This document shows, one piece after another, positions 1-5,085 of a stretch of 5,456 nucleotides of DNA. Positions within the stretch are counted from its first letter, which is position 1. The number at the start of each line of letters is the position of its first letter. The DNA is from Bacteroidaceae bacterium. Lineage in GTDB: Bacteria; Bacteroidota; Bacteroidia; Bacteroidales; Bacteroidaceae. A program made the translations under genes and the position numbers. The notes beneath the pieces are model-generated. The model worked only from the letters and a program-made list of their open reading frames with translations. It had not been told where the DNA came from and ran no database searches. Where the stretch lies: positions 1 to 5,456 of the forward strand of contig JAQVXN010000153.1 of the NCBI GenBank assembly GCA_028709135.1, read 5' to 3'.

Positions 1-282
1 ATTGCTGTTGGAACGACAGTACAGCGTGCAATAGAAACAACCTGTGACACATTAGGACACATTAATCCCTATGAAGGATGGACCAATAAATTTATTTTCC
101 CTCCATATTTATTTAATGTAGCTAATGCAATGTTTTCTAATTTTCAGCTGCCCGAAAGTACTTTGTTAATGCTTACAGCTGCTTTTGGCGGATTTGAATA
201 TACAATGAGCGCTTATAAAGTAGCACTAAAAGAAAACTACAAATTCGGTCCATTTGGTGATGTAATGTTGATTATTGATTAA
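1..282 (+). CDS. queA: QueA, S-adenosylmethionine:tRNA ribosyltransferase-isomerase, C-terminal part
   Basis: This is a partial gene cut by the left window edge; the last 93 codons and the TAA stop are present, out of about 350 usual for the family. QueA transfers and isomerises the ribosyl part of SAM onto the 7-deazaguanine base at tRNA position 34, making epoxyqueuosine in the cytoplasm. Visible family signatures are IAVGTT followed by an R-x-x-E pattern (residues 1-12 of the fragment), the NFxLPxSTLLML block (47-58), AAFGG (60-64) and the closing FGPFGDVMLI (82-91). Most QueA proteins have His in the NFHLP block; here it is Gln (residue 49), which may be a lineage variant. The stop overlaps the folK start by one base (TAATG), so the two are probably co-transcribed. 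Identification is by motif recognition of the C-terminus only. Confidence 0.93.
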   Translation: MAVGTTVQRAIETTCDTLGHINPYEGWTNKFIFPPYLFNVANAMFSNFQLPESTLLMLTAAFGGFEYTMSAYKVALKENYKFGPFGDVMLIID

Positions 283-770
283 TGCACATAGCATATCTAG
301 GACTCGGCACAAATTTAGGCTTGCGCGAAATAAATCTTAAACAGGCCATCCAAGCACTTGAGCAACACGCAGGAAGGTTACTCAAGTGCTCTTCTTTTAT
401 GGAAACAGCTCCATGGGGATTCGAATCCTCCAATATTTTTCTCAATGGAGCTGTGATCCTGGAAACAAAATTATCACCATTTGATTTACTTTCAGTAACT
501 TGCAGAATAGAAACCGCCCTTGGACGTACTCATAAAAGCCACGACAACCAATATGTAGATCGCACGATGGACATTGATATTCTCTTTTATGATCAACTCA
601 TTTTAGAAACTCCAGAATTAATCATTCCTCATCCACTTATCCAAAACCGCTTATTCGTACTCAATCCCTTAGAAGAAATTGCACCTGATTTTGTACACCC
701 AATTCTGCACAAATCTATCCATCAAATGCTTTTAAACCTTCGACAGACAACCAATACCTTATCTCAATAG
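282..770 (+). CDS. folK: FolK, 2-amino-4-hydroxy-6-hydroxymethyldihydropteridine pyrophosphokinase (HPPK)
   Basis: This cytoplasmic enzyme moves pyrophosphate from ATP to 6-hydroxymethyl-7,8-dihydropterin, the step before dihydropteroate synthase in folate synthesis. The protein has 162 residues, about the usual HPPK length. Visible motifs are the N-terminal LGLGTNLG (6-13), ETAPWG (41-46) and FLNGA (53-57) for pterin binding. The signature DRTMDIDILFYD (93-104) holds D97 and D99, corresponding to the two Mg-binding Asp of the family. PHP (116-118) and R123 match the conserved His and Arg of the ATP/pterin site. The ATG at 282 overlaps the queA stop and leads straight into the conserved MHIAYLGLG start, so it is well supported. 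The combination with queA as an operon-like pair fits translational coupling. All key residues appear present, so the gene looks intact. An inverted repeat with a T-rich tail lies within its first quarter and is listed separately. Confidence 0.96.
   Translation: MHIAYLGLGTNLGLREINLKQAIQALEQHAGRLLKCSSFMETAPWGFESSNIFLNGAVILETKLSPFDLLSVTCRIETALGRTHKSHDNQYVDRTMDIDILFYDQLILETPELIIPHPLIQNRLFVLNPLEEIAPDFVHPILHKSIHQMLLNLRQTTNTLSQ
353..398 (+). other. Inverted repeat with T-rich tail inside folK
   Basis: AGCACTTGAG (353-362) is the exact reverse complement of CTCAAGTGCT (381-390). After one mismatch the stem can continue with AAC (364-366) and GTT (377-379), leaving a 10-base loop. The stem is followed by CTTCTTTTAT (391-400), so as RNA on the + strand it has the shape of an intrinsic terminator. 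It lies wholly in the folK reading frame, over codons for residues 25-40. Whether it works as a terminator, a folded mRNA element, or is simply chance is not known from the sequence. Confidence 0.4.
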
Positions 771-818
771 TATAATTCCCCTATAATCTGTTTACCAACC
801 TCTTTTTACATGGATTTA

Positions 819-834
819 TTGCATAAAAATGCAA
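819..834. repeat. Small inverted repeat, convergent intergenic region
   Basis: TTGCAT (819-824) and ATGCAA (829-834) pair around an AAAA loop in the gap between the converging folK and sufE genes. The stem has only six pairs, four of them A-T, and no T-run follows on the + strand. It may add to the neighbouring 837-853 hairpin in ending transcription, but alone it is weak. Confidence 0.3.
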
Positions 835-836
835 CC

Positions 837-853
837 AAAATGAGACTCATTTT
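837..853. terminator. Probable bidirectional terminator between folK and sufE
   Basis: AAAATGAG and CTCATTTT flank a single A, giving a 17-base near-palindrome; as RNA it folds as a seven-pair AAAATGA/TCATTTT stem with a three-base loop. The outer A-T pairs supply a U-run on the 3' side in either direction, the usual layout for a shared terminator between convergent genes. It lies 67 bases after the folK stop and 35 bases after the sufE stop. The stem is short and low in G+C, so termination may be inefficient. Confidence 0.5.
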
Positions 854-887
854 AATTCGGAAATTAATTGAGGAGAAAAACGGACTT

Positions 888-1307
888 TTATTCTTTAGCT
901 TTATAAGCTAGAGCGTACATACGCATTTGCTTCAACATTGACAATAGTCCATTACTTCGAGTCGGTGAAAGATGCTCCCGTAAGCCTATTTTCTCAATAA
1001 AATACAAATCTGCCTTTATTATCTCATCAGGAGTATGCCCACTCAATACCTTTATCAAAAGTGTCACAATACCTTTCACTATCAAAGCATCACTTTCGGC
1101 TCTAAAGAAAAGTAGGGAATCCTTTTCTTCACAAACAAGCCAAAGGCGACTTTGACAACCTGGAATTAAATTCGAATCATTCTTTTCTCCTTCAGCCAAT
1201 GGTTTCTGATCATTCCCCATATCTATCAACATCTGATAACGATCCATCCAGTCGTCAAGCAAGCCAAATTCTTCTATAATCTCGTCTTGAGCTTCGTTTA
1301 TTGTCAT
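888..1307 (-). CDS. sufE: SufE family cysteine desulfuration protein
   Basis: SufE accepts persulfide sulfur from a SufS-type cysteine desulfurase and passes it to the SufBCD scaffold for iron-sulfur cluster assembly in the cytoplasm. The protein has 139 residues, the usual SufE length. The sulfur-accepting cysteine is C51 in the motif IPGCQSRLWL (48-57), at the same number as Cys51 of E. coli SufE. Further family features are the E-F-x-x-L-D-D-W-x-D-R-Y start (13-24), the segment KGIVTLLIKVLSGHTPDEI (78-96) and LSPTRSNGL near the C-terminus (113-121). The ATG overlaps the TGA of the upstream lipoprotein gene (ATGA, 4 bases), so this is the last gene of the five-gene unit and probably translationally coupled. 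No sufS or sufBCD is in the window, so its partners are encoded elsewhere. CsdE-like function is a less likely alternative, since the families are homologous. Confidence 0.93.
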   Translation of the reverse strand: MTINEAQDEIIEEFGLLDDWMDRYQMLIDMGNDQKPLAEGEKNDSNLIPGCQSRLWLVCEEKDSLLFFRAESDALIVKGIVTLLIKVLSGHTPDEIIKADLYFIEKIGLREHLSPTRSNGLLSMLKQMRMYALAYKAKE

Positions 1308-2302
1308 TTTTTATAATTATAAATCAGTTGTAAAAGTGTTTGTCCCACTGCTTTCAATGTATTTTGATCAATATTTTCCGGGGTATCATGCGTAGTATGC
1401 CACGTTGGACCAAATCCAGATTCGCCTGTAGGATAATAAGGAATAATGTCAACCATTTGTACATTTGCGATACGATTTACAGGCAAATGATCATCAGTAA
1501 TAAAACCGCCACTCTCATCATTAAAGAAATCAGCAAAACCAGCCGTTTTCGAAGCCTGCCAGACTTCATTAACGACTCCTGAAGCATACCTCATTGAATA
1601 ACCTTCCCGATAAAAGTGAGCACCTTGACCTCCTACCATGTCTAGCAATACTCCAAATTTTATTCCTCCAGCATGAGGATGATGTGCCCAATATTGTGCC
1701 CCAAGGCACCAAGTATTCTCATTATCTTTCACGTTCTTTTCCCATTGCGGGACGCCAACATCTTCTGCATCAAAACATACAAAATCAATGCCAATCGCCA
1801 ATTTTTCAGACTTAAGCAAACGCGCTAGTTCCAACATCACACCAACTCCACTTGCTCCATCATTTGCAGCCATTACTGGCATCTTCCATTTGGACGAATC
1901 AGGGTCATTATCTGCCCACGGACGACTATCCCAATGAGACGCTATCATAATTCTAGTTTTTGCCTTAGAATTTAATTGAGCAATAATGTTATAACCCGGC
2001 ATAACTAGTCCGTCATATCTTTTAAAAGTAGATTTCTGTGTAATTACTTTCAATCCATATTTACTAAATTGATCAACAAGATATTTTCCACAATTGTCAT
2101 GCGCGACCGAATTCATCACACGAGGACCAAAAGCACATTGCGCCTCAATAAACGAATATGCGCTATCTGCCTTAAAATTAGGGATATTACTCGCCACCAC
2201 AGTATCACCATTTTCTGTTGAAGCCTGATTCTTGCCTCCACAACTCTGCATCATAAAAAAAATGCCGAGTATACTAAAACATGTATATAAAATTTTTGTC
2301 AT
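1304..2302 (-). CDS. M28-family lipoprotein, probable glutaminyl-peptide cyclotransferase
   Basis: The protein (332 residues) has the fold signature of zinc M28 peptidases and best resembles the Bacteroidetes glutaminyl cyclases, which convert N-terminal Gln to pyroglutamate in the periplasm. Residues 1-20 form a lipoprotein signal (KILYTCF, hydrophobic stretch, MMQS) ending at lipobox Cys21; no acidic export signal follows, so it should face the periplasm. Motifs in order are ASHWDSRPWADND (121-133), AANDGASGVGVMLELAR (145-161, metal ligand D148), FDAEDVG (177-183, E180/D181 at the position of the Glu-Glu pair of human QC), LLDMVGG (219-225), TDDHLPVN (269-276) and WHTTHDTPENID (301-312, ligand H302). 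The start at 2302 is chosen over the in-frame ATG at 2365 because the signal peptide begins there and it overlaps the preceding stop (TAATG). An M28 aminopeptidase remains possible; the cyclase reading rests on remembered motif similarity. Confidence 0.85.
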   Translation of the reverse strand: MTKILYTCFSILGIFFMMQSCGGKNQASTENGDTVVASNIPNFKADSAYSFIEAQCAFGPRVMNSVAHDNCGKYLVDQFSKYGLKVITQKSTFKRYDGLVMPGYNIIAQLNSKAKTRIMIASHWDSRPWADNDPDSSKWKMPVMAANDGASGVGVMLELARLLKSEKLAIGIDFVCFDAEDVGVPQWEKNVKDNENTWCLGAQYWAHHPHAGGIKFGVLLDMVGGQGAHFYREGYSMRYASGVVNEVWQASKTAGFADFFNDESGGFITDDHLPVNRIANVQMVDIIPYYPTGESGFGPTWHTTHDTPENIDQNTLKAVGQTLLQLIYNYKK

Positions 2303-4071
2303 TATCTTTTCATTTTTGCTCCTTTCTGAACTTGCTCCATAACACGCAGAAAGTTGCCACCCCAAATCATTTTTATTTCTTCCTCATTAAAATTCAGGCG
2401 TAACAGCCGGCGCGTAAAATTAATCAGTTCAGACGCATCAGCTAAACCCGGCACACCTCCGTCACCATCAAAATCCGTACCTAAACCAACATGTTCAACT
2501 CCAGCCAAATTTACAGCATGCTGCAAATGTTGCATAGCATCAACAATAGTTGCCCTTCCGTCTTCACGGAGAAAACCATTATAAAGCGTAATCTGACAAA
2601 CACCACCAGCTACCGCTAAGGCTTTAAGTTGATCATCAGTAAGATTTCGCGGATGATTACAAATAGCTCTGCAAGATGAATGAGTACATACTATTGGCAA
2701 TCTACTTATTTCAAGCGCATTCCAAAAACTTTGCTCGCCACCATGCGACAAATCTACCATCATCCCAACGTTATTCATTTCCAAAATTACTTTCTCTCCA
2801 AACTCACTGACACCATTATTTAAACACGTAGACCCTTTTGCAGAATCACAAATTAGATTATCTCCATTATGACAAAGTGTCATATAAACAACTCCACGAT
2901 GCCTATATCGTTCCACGTTTTTTAAATCCTTTCCAATAGCATAACCATTTTCTATGCCACGCATAATCCCTTTCTTTCCTTCTTGTTTGAGACGATAAAG
3001 ATCTCCAGTTGATGTCGCCATTCCCACACCGCTACAACCACCAATAATATTCTCAACACCATCCAGAAGATGATCGCAATATGTTGTAGCAGCTTTAAGT
3101 GAAACGTCGTCCAATCCTTTCTGAGGCAGATAAGCAACCATAATACTAGCATCCAAATGCCCCTCTCTCATTTTATGTAAGTCAACCAGTATTTTAGAAT
3201 CTCTTTCGTCAAAACGGATGCCCTTATTAAAAAACATCGGTGTATCACAATGTGTATCTAAAGTCAAAACTCTAGAATGTAAAAGCTTGGCATCAGAAAA
3301 ATTTTGAGCTTCATTTGCTAACCATTTAAAAAGAGGTATCATACAGTTATCACCTCTAACTATAAATCCCTCTGGATGCCACTGCACACCTATAACAGAT
3401 TTAAATTCTGCACTCTCTACCGCTTCTATAACGCCATCACAACTTTGAGCACTGACTCGTAAAGGCTGTCCAACATTGCCAACGGCCTGATGATGGAAAG
3501 AATTAACAGCAAGTACATCCTGATTAAAAATTTTCCTCAATAAGCTGCCTTCAGCTAAGTACACTGAATGTGATGCATAACCACGATCTAAATCTTGTGA
3601 ATGCTTAATAAGTTTCCCTTCAAAAGCTTTCTCACTTCCCAAATCTTGAATAATCGTGCCACCAGTAACCAACCCTAATAATTGTATTCCTCTGCAAATA
3701 CAAAGCATTGGAATTTGTCGGTCTAAAGCCATTTGAAGCAATAAAAGTTCTTTCCGGTCTCGTTGTGCACAAATACCATGAAGCGCTGGCGACGGTTCTG
3801 CTCCCATAAATAAAGGATTCAAATCTCCACCGCCCGAAAAGATAAGACCATCTACCTGTTCCAAAATGCTATACAAATCATTTTGGCCTTCAATTGGAGG
3901 AATCACAAAAGCCGTTCCACCTGCTTCATATACGCTTTGATAATAGCCTTTAGCCAACTCACAACCTTTGTCCCCATAATTACCGGTTATACCTATAATC
4001 GGACGCCTCATAGGTGTTGCATGACTGCAACAAATTTCTCCGTATTGTCCTTTCCAATCAAATTCGTTCAT
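2302..4071 (-). CDS. Fusion of a PuuD-like (peptidase C26) amidotransferase-fold hydrolase and an M19 membrane-dipeptidase-type peptidase
   Basis: This 589-residue protein joins two enzyme families. Residues about 21-255 are class I glutamine-amidotransferase-like: FSGGGDLNP (78-86), nucleophile motif CICRGIQ with C126 (124-130), NSFHHQAV (190-197) and GVQWHPE with H232 and E234 (228-234) match PuuD-type gamma-glutamyl hydrolases. Residues about 265-580 are renal-dipeptidase-like (M19), a binuclear zinc family cleaving dipeptides: DTHCD (272-276), E374, DLSH (440-443), THSSCRAICNHPRNLTD (463-479) and GTDFDG (531-536) carry all the expected metal and substrate residues. No signal peptide is visible, so it should be cytoplasmic. 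The start at 4071 is two bases after the upstream stop; Met21 (ATG at 4011) is an alternative that removes the odd CCSH-containing leader. I infer sequential hydrolysis of gamma-glutamyl peptides, for example glutathione, then the released dipeptide. The substrate is not shown by sequence. Confidence 0.9.
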   Translation of the reverse strand: MNEFDWKGQYGEICCSHATPMRRPIIGITGNYGDKGCELAKGYYQSVYEAGGTAFVIPPIEGQNDLYSILEQVDGLIFSGGGDLNPLFMGAEPSPALHGICAQRDRKELLLLQMALDRQIPMLCICRGIQLLGLVTGGTIIQDLGSEKAFEGKLIKHSQDLDRGYASHSVYLAEGSLLRKIFNQDVLAVNSFHHQAVGNVGQPLRVSAQSCDGVIEAVESAEFKSVIGVQWHPEGFIVRGDNCMIPLFKWLANEAQNFSDAKLLHSRVLTLDTHCDTPMFFNKGIRFDERDSKILVDLHKMREGHLDASIMVAYLPQKGLDDVSLKAATTYCDHLLDGVENIIGGCSGVGMATSTGDLYRLKQEGKKGIMRGIENGYAIGKDLKNVERYRHRGVVYMTLCHNGDNLICDSAKGSTCLNNGVSEFGEKVILEMNNVGMMVDLSHGGEQSFWNALEISRLPIVCTHSSCRAICNHPRNLTDDQLKALAVAGGVCQITLYNGFLREDGRATIVDAMQHLQHAVNLAGVEHVGLGTDFDGDGGVPGLADASELINFTRRLLRLNFNEEEIKMIWGGNFLRVMEQVQKGAKMKR

Positions 4072-4073
4072 GT

Positions 4074-4397
4074 TTACTTTTTATTATTCACGCCAAATTC
4101 ATCCTCATAATTGCGTGCAGGATTTCGCGGGAACCAGCCATTGCGAACACGCTCCCGCTGTTCAAAAAGTTCCTTTATCGACCAGAAACACGTAAATGCA
4201 ACGACACTGGCCACGGCACTTATTAGAATATTTTTTATGAACAAAGCTGCAATGCAGCCTATCATTCCAATAACAAGAAATACCCACCAAAAGCGTGTAC
4301 CTGTATAGTATTCTGTTTTTATTACTATCGGATGGAACAAACCTATCACTAGAAAGCAAAATGCCCCAATAATTAAGCCTGAAAAATAAATGGACAT
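4074..4397 (-). CDS. DUF4491 family small membrane protein
   Basis: I recognise this 107-residue protein as a member of DUF4491, a Bacteroidota family of unknown function. Three hydrophobic segments can be seen at about 4-26 (including GLIIGAF and LFHPIVIK), 36-54 and 57-73, so it should sit in the inner membrane. The C-terminal tail (74-107) is hydrophilic, starting with ELFEQRERVRNGWFPRNPAR, which is the most recognisable block of the family. It ends with a basic, Asn/Lys-rich stretch. The gene starts 6 bases after the Lrp stop and ends 2 bases before the fusion-protein start, which places it firmly in the same transcription unit. No catalytic motif is visible. A role in anchoring, sensing or helping the neighbouring peptidases would be a guess from position only. 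Confidence 0.85.
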   Translation of the reverse strand: MSIYFSGLIIGAFCFLVIGLFHPIVIKTEYYTGTRFWWVFLVIGMIGCIAALFIKNILISAVASVVAFTCFWSIKELFEQRERVRNGWFPRNPARNYEDEFGVNNKK

Positions 4398-4403
4398 TTT
4401 ATA

Positions 4404-4877
4404 TTAATCTTCTTTCGGGAAAACAATAGGGAGTTGTCTCGATATACTTTGTTGAAGAGAAATAAGTGTTTCCGTACTTGTCACTCCGGGGATTTGCTGA
4501 ATTTTATTATTCAACAAGTCCATTAAATGCTCATTATCATAAGCGTAAAGCTTAATCATCATCGTGTAATTACCCGTTGTAAAATGACATTCTACAATTT
4601 CCGGGATTTTGCGTAAACAGTCTACAACATCATTGTACATAGAACCTCGTTCTAATATTACACCAACAAAAGTGCACGTAAAATAGCCTATTGACTTAGG
4701 ATTAACATGATAGCCCGAGCCAAGGATTGTGCCTTTCTCTGTAAGTTTAGCAATACGCTGATGAACAACAGCTCTCGACACGCCACACTGATTAGCAACA
4801 TCACTTAACGGTATTCGGGCGTCATTCGAAATAATTTGCAAAATGCGTAAGTCTAAATAATCAATTTTTCCTGACAT
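4404..4877 (-). CDS. Lrp/AsnC family transcriptional regulator
   Basis: This cytoplasmic DNA-binding protein has 157 residues, the usual Lrp/AsnC length. The N-terminal winged helix-turn-helix covers about residues 6-55 (DYLDLRILQIISNDARIPLS, then VANQCGVSRAVVHQRIAKL). The C-terminal RAM/AsnC effector domain covers about 63-142, with GNYTMMIKLYAYD (102-114) and IPGVTSTETLISL (129-141). Family members bind an amino acid and assemble as dimers or octamers. The start at 4877 is preferred over the in-frame ATG at 4913: the family normally begins close to this point, and the ATG at 4913 lies upstream of the -7 box at 4907-4900, so it would not be in the mRNA. It is the first gene of the five-gene unit, suggesting it controls itself and the peptidase genes. 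The effector amino acid cannot be deduced. Confidence 0.93.
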   Translation of the reverse strand: MSGKIDYLDLRILQIISNDARIPLSDVANQCGVSRAVVHQRIAKLTEKGTILGSGYHVNPKSIGYFTCTFVGVILERGSMYNDVVDCLRKIPEIVECHFTTGNYTMMIKLYAYDNEHLMDLLNNKIQQIPGVTSTETLISLQQSISRQLPIVFPKED

Positions 4878-4899
4878 GATTAATTTTTTATGGTTGGAA

Positions 4900-4930
4900 C
4901 AAAAATACAACATTTAATATTCACGAAAAA
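4900..4930 (-). promoter_or_regulatory. Bacteroidota-type promoter for the lrp-led operon
   Basis: On the minus strand TATTTTTG (4907-4900) matches the Bacteroidota -7 consensus TAnnTTTG exactly. Nineteen bases upstream is a T-run (TTTT, 4930-4927) at the place of the -33 TTTG/TTG element, which is only a partial match. Transcription would begin a few bases past 4900 and give a leader of roughly 15-20 bases, AT-rich and without a Shine-Dalgarno sequence. The -33 element is the weaker half. Confidence 0.6.
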
Positions 4931-4971
4931 ACATTTTCTACACTTTTATCTCAAAACACATACTAAACATT
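4909..4971 (-). promoter_or_regulatory. Three AATGTT motifs upstream of lrp, possible operator
   Basis: AATGTT occurs on the minus strand at 4914-4909, 4935-4930 and 4971-4966. The first two are 21 bases apart (two helical turns) and flank the -33/-7 region; the third is a further 36 bases away. Lrp-family proteins often bind phased AT-rich sites in their own promoters, so autoregulation is possible. In AT-rich intergenic DNA such a hexamer could recur by chance. Confidence 0.2.
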
Positions 4972-5020
4972 CTCCAACTCATCAAAAATTAACTTTTAGA
5001 GTGTTCATGCATAGCATTTT

Positions 5021-5059
5021 GAAGAAAATGGCGTGAACTCTATATGAGAATTCACGCCA
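5021..5059 (-). terminator. Intrinsic terminator of the surface-protein gene
   Basis: TGGCGTGAA (5029-5037) and TTCACGCCA (5051-5059) form a perfect nine-pair stem; CTC (5038-5040) and GAG (5046-5048) can extend it past a two-base bulge to a TATAT loop. Read on the minus strand the stem is followed by TTTTCTTC (5028-5021). It lies 27 bases after the stop of the minus-strand gene ending at 5086, and separates that gene from the lrp-led unit. Confidence 0.82.
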
Positions 5060-5085
5060 ATATTTATTCAATTGAATTTAAAGTG

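Noticed and set aside
771..887. Possible small RNA or riboswitch in the convergent gap
   Set aside because: It lies downstream of both flanking genes and holds only short AT-rich stems; there is no leader position, promoter match or known aptamer pattern.
1340..1815. Two open frames on the + strand (1340-1582 and 1594-1815)
   Set aside because: They lie antisense to the M28 lipoprotein gene, whose protein has clear family motifs throughout; their translations show no recognisable domain.
2303..2365. N-terminal extension of the M28 lipoprotein from the ATG at 2365
   Set aside because: It would place 21 hydrophilic residues before an otherwise typical lipoprotein signal and overlap the fusion gene by 64 bases.
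2354..2584. Open frame on the + strand antisense to the M19 half of the fusion gene
   Set aside because: Ser/Lys/Pro-rich translation without a domain, fully covered by a well-supported gene on the other strand.
2952..3152. Minus-strand 66-codon frame inside the fusion gene
   Set aside because: It is an alternative frame of the M19 segment that itself reads cleanly with conserved residues on both sides, so there is no sign of a frameshift.
3883..4359. Several short frames on both strands around the fusion start and the DUF4491 gene
   Set aside because: All overlap the DUF4491 and fusion coding regions out of frame or antisense, and none shows a recognisable protein.
4878..4913. N-terminal extension of the Lrp regulator from the ATG at 4913
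   Set aside because: It would start upstream of the -7 box and adds 12 residues absent from the usual Lrp/AsnC start; 4877 fits better.
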